In this document: positions 8,916 to 17,356 of the stretch, piece by piece | Layout: each line of letters starts with the position of its first letter | How positions within the stretch are numbered: the stretch's first letter is position 1 | NCBI RefSeq assembly: GCF_002204795.1 | Contig: NZ_NIXO01000009.1 | Location: 1-64,000, forward strand | DNA from: Pseudomonas sp. K2I15 | GTDB taxonomy: Bacteria > Pseudomonadota > Gammaproteobacteria > Pseudomonadales > Pseudomonadaceae | Direction of reading: 5' to 3' | DNA: 64,000 nt | Program-made: the position numbers and the translations under genes | The notes under the pieces: generated by a model | What the model saw: the letters and a program-made list of their open reading frames with translations, nothing else | Databases searched by the model: none | Told to the model about the DNA's origin: nothing

Positions 8916-10976
8916 ATGGCTTTCGAAGCAATGTTTGCGCCGATCCAGATCGGCAAACTGACCATCCGCAACCGCGTGCTCAGTACCGCCCACGCCGAGG
9001 TGTATGCCACCGACGGCGGCATGACCACCGACCGCTATGTGAAGTACTACGAAGAGAAAGCCAAGGGCGGGATCGGCCTGGCAATCTGCGGCGGTTCTTC
9101 CAGTGTCGCCATCGACAGCCCGCAAGGCTGGTGGAAATCAGTGAACCTGGCGGATGACCGGATCATCCCGCACTTCCAGAACCTGGCCGATGCCATGCAT
9201 AAGCATGGCGCCAAGATCATGATCCAGATTACCCACATGGGCCGTCGCTCGCGCTGGGACGGCGAGCATTGGCCTACGCTGCTGTCGCCGTCGGGCATCC
9301 GCGAGCCGGTGCACCGCGCGACTTGCAAAACCATCGAGCCGGAAGAAATCTGGCGGGTGATCGGCAACTACGCCAGCGCTGCGGCGCGCGCCAAGGCGGG
9401 TGGCCTGGACGGCGTGGAACTGTCGGCGGTGCACCAGCACATGATCGACCAGTTCTGGAGCCCACGGGTCAACAAGCGTACTGATGAATGGGGCGGCAGC
9501 TTCGAAAACCGCATGCGTTTTGGCCTGGAAGTATTGAAGGCTGTACGCAAGGAAGTCGGCCCGGATTTCTGCGTCGGCATCCGTTTGTGCGGCGATGAAT
9601 TCCACCCGGACGGCTTGTCCCACGAGGACATGAAACAGATCGCCAAGTACTACGACGACACCGGCATGCTCGACTTTATCGGCGTGGTCGGCTCGGGTTG
9701 CGACACCCACAACACCCTGGCCAACGTTATCCCGAACATGAGTTATCCACCGGAGCCCTTCCTGCACTTGGCGGCCGGCATCAAGGAAGTGGTCAAGGCC
9801 CCGGTGCTGCACGCGCAGAACATCAAGGACCCGAACCAGGCGACCCGCATCCTGGAAGGCGGCTACGTGGACATGGTCGGCATGACCCGCGCCCACATCG
9901 CCGACCCGCACCTGATCGCCAAGATCAAGATGGGCCAGATCGACCAGATCAAACAGTGCGTCGGCGCCAACTACTGCATCGACCGCCAGTACCAAGGGCT
10001 GGACGTGCTGTGCATCCAGAACGCCGCCACGTCCCGTGAGTACATGGGCGTGCCGCACATCATCGAGAAATCCACCGGGCCCAAACGCAAAGTCGTTGTG
10101 GTGGGTGCCGGCCCTGCCGGGATGGAAGCGGCGCGGGTTGCCGCTGAACGTGGCCACGACGTGACGCTGTTGGAGAAGAAAGAATTTATCGGCGGGCAAA
10201 TCACTACCGCATCGAAAGCCCCGCAGCGTGACCAGATTGCCGGGATCACCCGCTGGTTCCAGCTGGAGCTGGCGCGCCTGAACGTCGACCTGCGCCTGGG
10301 CGTGGCGGCGGACGCGGCGACCATCCTGGACCTGCGCCCGGACGTGGTAGTGCTGGCGGTGGGCGGTCATCCGTTCCTGGAACAGAACGAACACTGGGGC
10401 GCGGCGGAAGGCCTGGTGGTCAGCAGCTGGGATGTGCTCGACGGCAAGGTGGCGCCAGGCAAGAACGTGCTGGTGTACGACACCATCTGCGAATTCACCG
10501 GCATGTCGGTGGCGGACTTCCTTGCGGACAAGGGCAGCCAGGTCGAGATCGTCACCGACGACATCAAGCCGGGCGTGGCCATCGGCGGCACGTCGTTCCC
10601 GACGTACTACCGCAGCATGTACCCCAAGGAAGTGATCATGACCGGCGACATGATGCTGGAAAAGGTCTACCGCGAAGGCGACAAGCTGGTGGCGGTGCTG
10701 GAGAACGAATACACCGGCGCCAAGGAAGAGCGGGTGGTCGATCAAGTGGTGGTCGAGAACGGCGTGCGTCCGGATGAAGAGATCTACTACGGGCTCAAGG
10801 AAGGTTCGCGCAACAAGGGCCAGATGGACATCGAAGCCCTGTTCGCGATCAAGCCGCAGCCTTGCCTGAGCGAGCCGGGTGAAGGGTACTTGCTGTTCCG
10901 CATTGGTGACTGTGTGGCCCAGCGTAATACCCACGCCGCCATCTACGACGCCCTGCGCTTGTGCAAGGATTTCTGA
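8916..10976 (+). CDS. dgcA: Dimethylglycine demethylase subunit DgcA
   Basis: A 686-residue flavoprotein: an OYE-like FMN barrel (about 1-360), a Cys-rich segment (residues 348-370) expected to hold a 4Fe-4S cluster, then an NAD/FAD-type domain with VVVGAGPAGMEAARV at about 391-406. The layout is that of trimethylamine/dimethylamine dehydrogenases and 2,4-dienoyl-CoA reductase. With DgcB and the following ETF genes it demethylates dimethylglycine to sarcosine, passing electrons to the quinone pool and releasing formaldehyde. The gap after the DUF5943 gene is 15 bp, and a GAGGA ribosome site is present. Confidence 0.9.
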   Translation: MAFEAMFAPIQIGKLTIRNRVLSTAHAEVYATDGGMTTDRYVKYYEEKAKGGIGLAICGGSSSVAIDSPQGWWKSVNLADDRIIPHFQNLADAMHKHGAKIMIQITHMGRRSRWDGEHWPTLLSPSGIREPVHRATCKTIEPEEIWRVIGNYASAAARAKAGGLDGVELSAVHQHMIDQFWSPRVNKRTDEWGGSFENRMRFGLEVLKAVRKEVGPDFCVGIRLCGDEFHPDGLSHEDMKQIAKYYDDTGMLDFIGVVGSGCDTHNTLANVIPNMSYPPEPFLHLAAGIKEVVKAPVLHAQNIKDPNQATRILEGGYVDMVGMTRAHIADPHLIAKIKMGQIDQIKQCVGANYCIDRQYQGLDVLCIQNAATSREYMGVPHIIEKSTGPKRKVVVVGAGPAGMEAARVAAERGHDVTLLEKKEFIGGQITTASKAPQRDQIAGITRWFQLELARLNVDLRLGVAADAATILDLRPDVVVLAVGGHPFLEQNEHWGAAEGLVVSSWDVLDGKVAPGKNVLVYDTICEFTGMSVADFLADKGSQVEIVTDDIKPGVAIGGTSFPTYYRSMYPKEVIMTGDMMLEKVYREGDKLVAVLENEYTGAKEERVVDQVVVENGVRPDEEIYYGLKEGSRNKGQMDIEALFAIKPQPCLSEPGEGYLLFRIGDCVAQRNTHAAIYDALRLCKDF

Positions 10977-11025
10977 CCCGACACCGAACCACTGTGGGCT
11001 CGGTCAAAAATGTGGGAGCTTCACC

Positions 11026-12972
11026 ATGTTGAACACCTTGCTTCCTATTCTCTTGTTTGCCGCCCTGGGCCTTGCTGTCTTGGGTGCACTGCGGCGGGCA
11101 GCCATGTGGCGCCGCGGCCGCGCCTCCAAGGTCGACCTGATCGGCGGCCTGCTGGCCATGCCCAAGCGCTACATGGTCGACCTGCACCACGTGGTTGCCC
11201 GCGACAAATACATCGCCAACACCCACGTCGCCACCGCCCTGGGTTTTGTGCTCTCGGCGGCGCTGGCGATTCTGGTGCACGGTTTCGGCCTGCATAACCG
11301 CATCCTCGGCTATGCCTTGCTGCTGGCCTCGGTGCTGATGTTTGTCGGCGCCACGTTCGTCTATCTGCGCCGTCGCAACCCGCCTGCACGCCTGTCGAAA
11401 GGCCCGTGGATGCGCCTGCCGAAAAGCCTGATGGCGTTCTCGGTGAGCTTCTTCCTGGTGACCTTGCCGGTGGCCGGGATTCTGCCTGCGGACTTCGGCG
11501 GCTGGCTGCTCGCCGCCTTGCTGAGTGTGGGCGTGCTGTGGGGCGTGTCCGAAATGTTCTTCGGCATGACCTGGGGCGGCCCGATGAAACACGCCTTCGC
11601 CGGGGCCTTGCACCTGGCCTGGCACCGCCGCGCCGAGCGTTTCGGTGGTGGCCGTTCCACCGGCTTGAAGCCTCTGGACCTCGCCGACAAAACCGCGCCA
11701 CTGGGCGTGGAAAAACCGGTGGATTTTACCTGGAACCAACTGCTCGGCTTCGACGCCTGCGTGCAGTGCGGCAAGTGCGAAGCCGCGTGCCCGGCGTTCG
11801 CCGCCGGCCAGCCGCTGAACCCGAAAAAACTTATCCAGGACATGGTCGTCGGCCTGGCCGGTGGCACCGACGCCAAGTTCGCCGGCAGCCCTTACCCTGG
11901 CAAGGCTATCGGCGAACACAGCGGCAACCCGCACCAGCCGATCGTCAACGGCCTGGTGGGCGCTGAAACCCTGTGGTCGTGCACCACCTGCCGCGCCTGC
12001 GTGGAAGAGTGCCCGATGATGATCGAGCACGTAGACGCCATCGTCGACATGCGCCGCCACCTCACCCTGGAAAAAGGCGCCACCCCGAACAAGGGCGCCG
12101 AAGTCCTGGAAAACCTGATCGCCACCGACAACCCGGGCGGTTTCGCACCGGGCGGGCGGATGAACTGGGCGGCGGATTTGAACCTGCCCTTGCTCAGTGA
12201 CAAGCAAACTGTCGACGTGCTGTTCTGGGTCGGCGATGGCGCCTTCGACATGCGCAACCAGCGCACCCTGCGTTCGTTCGTCAAAGTGCTGATAGCCGCC
12301 AAGGTCGACTTCGCGGTACTGGGCCTTGAAGAACGCGACAGCGGCGACGTGGCCCGGCGCCTTGGCGATGAAGCCACCTTCCAACTGCTGGCCGCGCGCA
12401 ATATCCAGACCCTGGCCAAGTACAGCTTCAAGCGCATCGTCACCTGCGACCCCCACAGTTTCCACGTGCTGAAAAACGAATACGGCGCCTTCGACGGCAA
12501 CTATTTCGTGCAGCACCACAGCACCTACATGGCCGAGCTGATCGACGCTGGCGCCTTGAACCTGGGCCAGCACAAAGGCAACAGCGTGACCTATCACGAC
12601 CCGTGCTACCTGGGCCGCTACAACGGCGAATACGAAGCACCGCGCCAAGTGCTGCGGGCGCTGGGGATTGAGGTCAAGGAGATGCAACGTTCCGGTTTCC
12701 GTTCCCGTTGCTGCGGTGGCGGTGGCGGGGCGCCGATCACGGATATCCCCGGCAAGCAGCGGATTCCCGATATGCGCATGGAAGACATCCGCGAAACCGG
12801 CGCCGAGCTGGTGGCCGTGGGTTGTCCACAGTGCACGGCGATGCTTGAAGGTGTAGTTGAACCGCGTCCGTTGATCAAAGACATCGCCGAGTTGGTGGCT
12901 GACGCGTTGCTCGAAGACGCTGCGCCAGCCAAGACCCCGATCAAGCGTGAACCTGCGCAGGTGCATATATGA
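11026..12972 (+). CDS. dgcB: Dimethylglycine demethylase subunit DgcB (Fe-S/CCG membrane protein)
   Basis: About 648 residues. The N-terminus has several membrane helices (about 1-25, 65-115, 140-185). Two 4Fe-4S motifs follow: CVQCGKCEAACP (from about 245) and CTTCRACVEECP (from about 319). C-terminal CCG (heterodisulfide-reductase-like) motifs include HDPCYLGR and RCCGGGGG (about 558-566). It probably carries electrons from DgcA/ETF to the membrane. The chosen ATG has GGGAG 6 nt upstream; an upstream in-frame ATG inside dgcA was rejected. Its stop overlaps the next start (ATGA). Confidence 0.9.
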   Translation: MLNTLLPILLFAALGLAVLGALRRAAMWRRGRASKVDLIGGLLAMPKRYMVDLHHVVARDKYIANTHVATALGFVLSAALAILVHGFGLHNRILGYALLLASVLMFVGATFVYLRRRNPPARLSKGPWMRLPKSLMAFSVSFFLVTLPVAGILPADFGGWLLAALLSVGVLWGVSEMFFGMTWGGPMKHAFAGALHLAWHRRAERFGGGRSTGLKPLDLADKTAPLGVEKPVDFTWNQLLGFDACVQCGKCEAACPAFAAGQPLNPKKLIQDMVVGLAGGTDAKFAGSPYPGKAIGEHSGNPHQPIVNGLVGAETLWSCTTCRACVEECPMMIEHVDAIVDMRRHLTLEKGATPNKGAEVLENLIATDNPGGFAPGGRMNWAADLNLPLLSDKQTVDVLFWVGDGAFDMRNQRTLRSFVKVLIAAKVDFAVLGLEERDSGDVARRLGDEATFQLLAARNIQTLAKYSFKRIVTCDPHSFHVLKNEYGAFDGNYFVQHHSTYMAELIDAGALNLGQHKGNSVTYHDPCYLGRYNGEYEAPRQVLRALGIEVKEMQRSGFRSRCCGGGGGAPITDIPGKQRIPDMRMEDIRETGAELVAVGCPQCTAMLEGVVEPRPLIKDIAELVADALLEDAAPAKTPIKREPAQVHI

Positions 12973-14195
12973 GCGACATTATCCGCCGCGACCCACGGGC
13001 CGAATGGATCGCCCGTAACCGGCTGCATCCGCTGCACGCGGCGATGCAGCCGGTGCAACAAAGCTGGATGGGGCCTAACGGCGTCATCCGCAAGAACGTA
13101 CATGGCGTCGGTTTTATCGGGCCCAATGGCATCAAGCGTATCGACCGCAGCGGCGCCCAGCAGGGCGGCGCGGCCAAGCGTTCGGCGGCGGTGGACGTGC
13201 AATTGCCGCTGCATCAGGTGGCGGCGCCTGCGTTCTACATCAACGTGGTGCCGGACATGGTCGGCGGCCGCTTGAGCAGCCACGACCGCGACCTGCTGGG
13301 CCTGGCCCGACAGTTGGCCGGCAACGACGGTGCGGTGCTGGCTGTGGTATTCGGTGAACACAAGGAAAACGCCTTCGCCACCGCCGGTGTTGACCGGCTG
13401 CTGGTGCTGGACGGCCACGCGTTCGACGGGTATTCACCGGAGCAACGGGTTCACGGCCTGCGGGCTGTGGATAACCAGTTCAACCCGCGCCATTGGTTGC
13501 TGCCGGACAGCCGCAGCGGCGGCGGCGGCGGGGAATTGGGCCGGCGCTTTGCCGCAAGCCTCAAGGAACGCCCGGCCACGCGGGTCTGGCAGATCAAGGG
13601 CCGGGAATGTATTGGCCGCGCAGGTGCCGGCCAGGAAGACCTCGCCCGGCCATTGCCACGGATGATTCTGGCGGCGGTGGAATGCGCCGAGCCCGTCAGC
13701 GAAACCCGTCATGAAGTGCTGCCGGTGGAGTTATCCACAAGCCTGGCGCGCAGCTTGCCGCGTATCGAGGATTTGGGCGCGGTGGCGGTGGACCCGGCGG
13801 CGATTCCCATGGCCGAAGCCGAATTTATTTTCTCCGGCGGCAACGGGGTCAAGGACTGGGCGCTGTTCCACCAGACCGCTGCCGCGTTGGGCGCTACCGA
13901 AGGCGCCTCGCGGGTGGCCGTGGACGACGGCTTCATGGCGCGTGATCGCCAGGTCGGCGCCAGCGGTACCTGGGTCACCGCGCGGGTTTACGTGGCGGTG
14001 GGGATTTCCGGGGCGATCCAGCACCTGCAAGGCATTGGTGCCTGCGACAAGGTGGTGGCGATCAACCTCGACCCGGGCTGCGACATGATCAAGCGTGCCG
14101 ACCTGTCGGTGATCGGCGAAAGCGCCGCGATTCTGCAAGCCTTGATCGTTGCGGTCGAGGCCTACCGCCACGGCGCCAAGCGCGATGCGGCTTAA
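12969..14195 (+). CDS. Electron transfer flavoprotein alpha subunit, dgc-linked
   Basis: A 408-residue divergent ETF alpha subunit, equivalent to PA5400. It has an unusual N-terminal extension of about 90 residues before the ETF fold. The FAD-binding C-terminal domain is clear: GASRVAVDDGFMARDRQVGA, then TWVTARVYVAVGISGA and IAINLDPG-like segments (about 310-385). It overlaps dgcB by 4 bp, so it should act as dedicated electron acceptor for dimethylglycine oxidation. It differs from the housekeeping EtfA in length and sequence. Confidence 0.88.
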   Translation: MSDIIRRDPRAEWIARNRLHPLHAAMQPVQQSWMGPNGVIRKNVHGVGFIGPNGIKRIDRSGAQQGGAAKRSAAVDVQLPLHQVAAPAFYINVVPDMVGGRLSSHDRDLLGLARQLAGNDGAVLAVVFGEHKENAFATAGVDRLLVLDGHAFDGYSPEQRVHGLRAVDNQFNPRHWLLPDSRSGGGGGELGRRFAASLKERPATRVWQIKGRECIGRAGAGQEDLARPLPRMILAAVECAEPVSETRHEVLPVELSTSLARSLPRIEDLGAVAVDPAAIPMAEAEFIFSGGNGVKDWALFHQTAAALGATEGASRVAVDDGFMARDRQVGASGTWVTARVYVAVGISGAIQHLQGIGACDKVVAINLDPGCDMIKRADLSVIGESAAILQALIVAVEAYRHGAKRDAA

Positions 14196-14205
14196 GGAAA
14201 TGGCC

Positions 14206-14976
14206 ATGACGACTACTGTAATCAGCCTGGTGTCCATCGGCGCCCACCCGACTTCGGGCCGCCCACGCCGCGCCGAGCAAGATGCCCGCGCTGTAGAGCT
14301 GGGCCTGCAACTGGCTGGGGATAACCTGCAGGTGCTGCACGCCGGCGACATCGCCGAACCGACCCTGCGCGCATACCTGGGCATGGGCTTGCCGCAGTTG
14401 CACGTGCTTGAACAACCGTCCGGCGCGGATGCCTTGCCGGTGCTCAGTGACTATCTGCGTGACGCTGGCGCCCAGGTGGTACTCACCGGCAGCCAGGCGG
14501 AAACCGGCGAAGGTTCGGGAATGTTGCCGTTCCTGCTGGCCGAGCAACTGGGCTGGCCGCTGATTGTTGGCCTGGCCCAGGTGGAAACTATCGAAGGCGG
14601 CGTGGCCCACGTGCTGCAAGCACTGCCACGTGGCCAGCGGCGGCGGCTGAAGGTGCGCCTGCCGTTCCTGGCCACGGTGGATAACGCGGCGCCCAAACCA
14701 CGGCAAAGCGCCTACGGCCCGGCTCAGCGTGGGGTGCTGGAAGCTCACGACGTTGAGGTGCTGGAGGATGAGTTATTCACAGGCGCTGTGTTGCAGCCGG
14801 CCAAGCCACGGCCCAAGCGCCTCAAGGTGATCAAGGCCAAGAGCGGGGCGGATCGGATGAAGGCCGCAACGGCCAAGGCCAGTGGTGGCGGTGGGCAGGT
14901 GCTCAAGGGTGTTAGCCCGGAAGCAGGCGCTGAAGCCATTCTTAAGCTGCTCATAGAAGAAGGCGTAGTACGCTAA
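14206..14976 (+). CDS. Electron transfer flavoprotein beta subunit, dgc-linked
   Basis: A 256-residue ETF beta subunit, equivalent to PA5401, last gene of the dgc operon. The start at 14206 has AAGGA at ideal spacing; the ATG at 14200 lies too close to it. The conserved ETF-beta core (DARAVELGLQLAG, then TGSQAETGEGSGMLPFLLAE) is present. A Lys-rich segment near residues 200-225 (KPRPKRLKVIKAKSGADRMK) is typical of ETF beta C-termini. Downstream is an 801-bp gap with a REP and DnaA boxes. Confidence 0.88.
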   Translation: MTTTVISLVSIGAHPTSGRPRRAEQDARAVELGLQLAGDNLQVLHAGDIAEPTLRAYLGMGLPQLHVLEQPSGADALPVLSDYLRDAGAQVVLTGSQAETGEGSGMLPFLLAEQLGWPLIVGLAQVETIEGGVAHVLQALPRGQRRRLKVRLPFLATVDNAAPKPRQSAYGPAQRGVLEAHDVEVLEDELFTGAVLQPAKPRPKRLKVIKAKSGADRMKAATAKASGGGGQVLKGVSPEAGAEAILKLLIEEGVVR

Positions 14977-14981
14977 TCCAG

Positions 14982-15071
14982 TGTGGCAGCGGGCTTGCTC
15001 GCGAATACGGTGAATCAGTCAATACATGTGCCGACTGAAACGCCGCCTTCGCGAGCAAGCCCGCTGCCACA
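14982..15071. repeat. REP doublet, TGTGGCAGCGGG variant
   Basis: An inverted pair of REPs with GCAGC in place of GGAGC in both arms, so the compensatory change preserves pairing. It lies immediately after the ETF beta gene. Confidence 0.88.
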
Positions 15072-15254
15072 TTGTTTTGCGGCGCTTGTGGGGTTACCCA
15101 CAATCCCTGTTCACCCACCTGTGGATAACCTGTTCGCGGCTGTCCACATCCCATGCAAATCAAGCCCTGCAGCCTGCTGTACGAAAAACAACCAACCTAA
15201 CTGACGGTTTTTCCTTGGGTTTTTCTGTGGATAAGGAAAATACCCGGCGCAAAC

Positions 15255-15329
15255 TTGCCCCCAAAGTCTGTTGGTGCTTCTGTGGATAAGATGTTCGCTA
15301 TCCGCTGTAGGCCATACAAAACGTGGCTT
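15255..15329. repeat. 75-bp direct repeat, copy 1
   Basis: Copy 1 of a unit repeated at 15437-15511. The first 22 bp (TTGCCCCCAAAGTCTGTTGG, then one variable base and G) are nearly invariant, followed by the DnaA box and a conserved CATACA-AACGTGGCTT end. A weaker third copy around 15608-15650 keeps TTGCCC and GTGGATAAG. Confidence 0.85.
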
Positions 15330-15436
15330 GTGGTGCGTTGGTTGAAATTTGATCAATATCGCCTTTTCAGCTGGCTTTCGCTCTCAACGTCGCGATTTTG
15401 CTCAGTTTCAGCCGGTTTTCCACAGATAGACCAAAG

Positions 15437-15511
15437 TTGCCCCCAAAGTCTGTTGGCGCTTCTGTGGATAAGGTGTTTGCGTTCCTCTGTAACCCATACA
15501 GAACGTGGCTT
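15437..15511. repeat. 75-bp direct repeat, copy 2
   Basis: Copy 2 of the unit at 15255-15329, starting 182 bp after it. Differences are concentrated in the middle, just after the DnaA box, while both ends are conserved. Confidence 0.85.
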
Positions 15512-15722
15512 TCAGGCTTTAGATTAAAAAACGATCAATGTGGGATAAAACCGGTCTCTTTGAATAAGTCACGGATTTTCTTGGTTTTATTTCGAGGGAT
15601 AAGCGCAGTTGCCCACAATTGCTGTGGGTGGCTTTGTGGATAAGTTGTTGGGCAATCGCTGGAAGTCAGGGCGCCACTGGTCTGTCAGGGTGTTGGATGA
15701 ATTATGTACAGCCATAAACTAT

Positions 15723-15752
15723 TGTGGGAGCCGGGCAAGCTCGGCTCCCACA
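15723..15752. terminator. Hairpin after gbcA
   Basis: Perfect 11-bp stem TGTGGGAGCCG / CGGCTCCCACA with an 8-nt loop, 26 bp beyond the gbcA stop. It resembles a single REP unit that may serve as the gbcA terminator. Confidence 0.6.
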
Positions 15753-15777
15753 TTTTGATCGGCAGCGTGTCAGCCGG

Positions 15778-17073
15778 TTACTCGTGTACGGCAACGCCTT
15801 TCAGATACGGCGCCGGCGCCGCCCCCAGGTTGCTCAGCATCCGCTCGCTGTACCAATCCACAAAGTTCACCACGCCAAACTCGTACGTCTTGGAGTACGG
15901 GCCTGGCTGGTACGCGGTGGAGTTGATGCCGCGCTGGTTCTCTTCGGCCAGGCGACGGTCCTGGTCGTTGGTGGCGTCCCACACTTTGCGCATGCGCTCG
16001 ACGTCGTAGTCCACGCCTTCCACGGCGTCCTTGTGCACGATCCACTTGGTGGTGACCATGGTTTCCTGGGCACTGATTGGCCACACGGTGAACACGATGA
16101 TGTGATCGCCCATGCAGTGGTTCCACGAGTGCGGCAGGTGCAGGATGCGCATTGAGCCCAGGTCCGGGTTCTTGATGCGGCCCATCAGCTTGTTGCAGCC
16201 TTGCTTGCCGTCGAGGGTCATCGACACGGTGCCCTTGAGCAGCGGCATGCGCACGATGCGGTTGCGCAGGCCGAAGCTGGCGTGGGCGTAAGGGATCTTC
16301 TCGGCGTCCCACGCGGCGGCGGAGGCGGCCACGTGGTCCTTGAACGCCTGGTCGGCCCGTGGGTCGGTGACGTCGTCCCATTCCAGCAGGGTTTTCAGCA
16401 GTTCCGGGTGCGACGCGTTGCAGTGGTAGCACTCACGGTTGTTTTCCAGCACCAGTTTCCAGTTGGCTTTTTCAAACAAGGTGGTGGTAATCGCCACCTT
16501 GGTGTTCTCCATGTCGTAGGGTTCCATGTAATGGCTCAGGGTCGACAGGAAGTCGTCGATGGCCGGCGGGTTCTGCGACAGGCTGATGAAAATGTAGCCA
16601 CCGGCGGTCTTCACGTTCACCGGCTTTAGGCCGTACTGCTTCATGTCGAAGTCGGCGCCCATCTCGGTGCCGGCGAACAGCAGGCGGCCGTCCAGCTCGT
16701 ATGTCCACTGGTGGTAATGGCAGACCAGCTTGGCGACCTTGCCCTTGTCGCTGGTGCACAGGCGCGAACCGCGATGGCGGCACACGTTATGGAACGCATG
16801 CACCACGCCGTCGGCGCCCCGGATCACGATGATCGGGTTCTTGCCTATTTGCAGGGTGATGTAGTTGCCCTTGGCGGGAATCTCGCAGGTCATACCGGCG
16901 ATCAACCACTCTTTCAGGAAAATTTCCTGCATGTCGATATCGAACAGCCGCTCATCAGAGTAAAACGGCTGCGGCAGCGAAAAGGTGCGTTCGCGCTCTT
17001 GCAGCATTTGCGCGGTGGCCTTGCGTGCGGGTTCCAGCGGATCGCCCAAGCTTAAGGTTGCGGTGACGTCCAT
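15778..17073 (-). CDS. gbcA: Glycine betaine monooxygenase oxygenase subunit
   Basis: A 431-residue Rieske non-heme iron oxygenase. The 2Fe-2S ligands are C98, H100, C118 and H121 (CRH then CHYH). The mononuclear iron site is around E214, H217 and H222 (ECYHCNASHPE). With GbcB it oxidatively demethylates glycine betaine to dimethylglycine plus formaldehyde. The start is the ATG of MDVTATLSLGDPLEP, which has AGGA 8 nt upstream; two upstream ATGs (17088, 17094) lack a ribosome site. Divergent from gbcB, as in P. aeruginosa. Confidence 0.93.
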   Translation of the reverse strand: MDVTATLSLGDPLEPARKATAQMLQERERTFSLPQPFYSDERLFDIDMQEIFLKEWLIAGMTCEIPAKGNYITLQIGKNPIIVIRGADGVVHAFHNVCRHRGSRLCTSDKGKVAKLVCHYHQWTYELDGRLLFAGTEMGADFDMKQYGLKPVNVKTAGGYIFISLSQNPPAIDDFLSTLSHYMEPYDMENTKVAITTTLFEKANWKLVLENNRECYHCNASHPELLKTLLEWDDVTDPRADQAFKDHVAASAAAWDAEKIPYAHASFGLRNRIVRMPLLKGTVSMTLDGKQGCNKLMGRIKNPDLGSMRILHLPHSWNHCMGDHIIVFTVWPISAQETMVTTKWIVHKDAVEGVDYDVERMRKVWDATNDQDRRLAEENQRGINSTAYQPGPYSKTYEFGVVNFVDWYSERMLSNLGAAPAPYLKGVAVHE

Positions 17074-17256
17074 CGTGTGTGTCCTCATGGCCATTCTGTG
17101 TGGCCGGCGAAAAGTGGCTAATCAGGTTTTGCAGCAAGGCGTAAAGAAAGTGTCGTTGTTGGGAGCGAGTGTGGGGCCGGCGCAGGCCAGAACCTTATCC
17201 ATGAGCGACATGGCCCACTCTGTTCCCGACGCGCAACCCCCGTGGTATGGGGGCTG

Positions 17257-17286
17257 GTCGCGATAAGTATGTGAATGTCGCAGATA
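17257..17286. promoter_or_regulatory. Direct repeat in the gbcA-gbcB gap, candidate GbdR site
   Basis: GTCGCGATA at 17257-17265 and GTCGCAGATA at 17277-17286 are spaced 20 bp start to start. That is close to the two-turn spacing used by AraC-family activators. GbdR is the known betaine/dimethylglycine-responsive activator of gbcA and gbcB. The assignment is inference. Confidence 0.4.
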
Positions 17287-17356
17287 GGTAAATGGCCGGT
17301 GTGCGCGTTACGCAGAATCGCCACCATAAGGCCGACACACGGCTACGGAGAACAGC

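Larger units (their letters stand above)
15120..15643. other. Cluster of five perfect DnaA boxes in non-coding DNA
   Basis: TGTGGATAA (reverse complement of the DnaA box TTATCCACA) occurs at 15120-15128, 15226-15234, 15281-15289, 15463-15471 and 15635-15643, all in one orientation. One near-match, TTTTCCACA, lies in the other orientation at 15416-15424. No convincing gene lies here. The layout resembles a DnaA titration or reactivation site (datA/DARS) more than an oriC, because no dnaA, dnaN, rpmH or gidA gene is adjacent and no clear AT-rich 13-mer array was seen. Confidence 0.7.

Noticed and set aside
9138..10934. 598-codon open frame opposite dgcA
   Set aside because: Shadow of dgcA.
10849..12966. 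705-codon open frame opposite dgcB
   Set aside because: Shadow of dgcB, whose Fe-S and CCG motifs are clear on the plus strand.
15528..15643. Small coding frames in the DnaA-box gap (such as 15398-15643)
   Set aside because: They run through the direct repeats, lack ribosome sites and differ between repeat copies by non-synonymous changes.
15100..15660. Chromosomal replication origin (oriC)
   Set aside because: No dnaA, dnaN, rpmH or gidA nearby and no AT-rich unwinding array; a DnaA titration or control site fits better.
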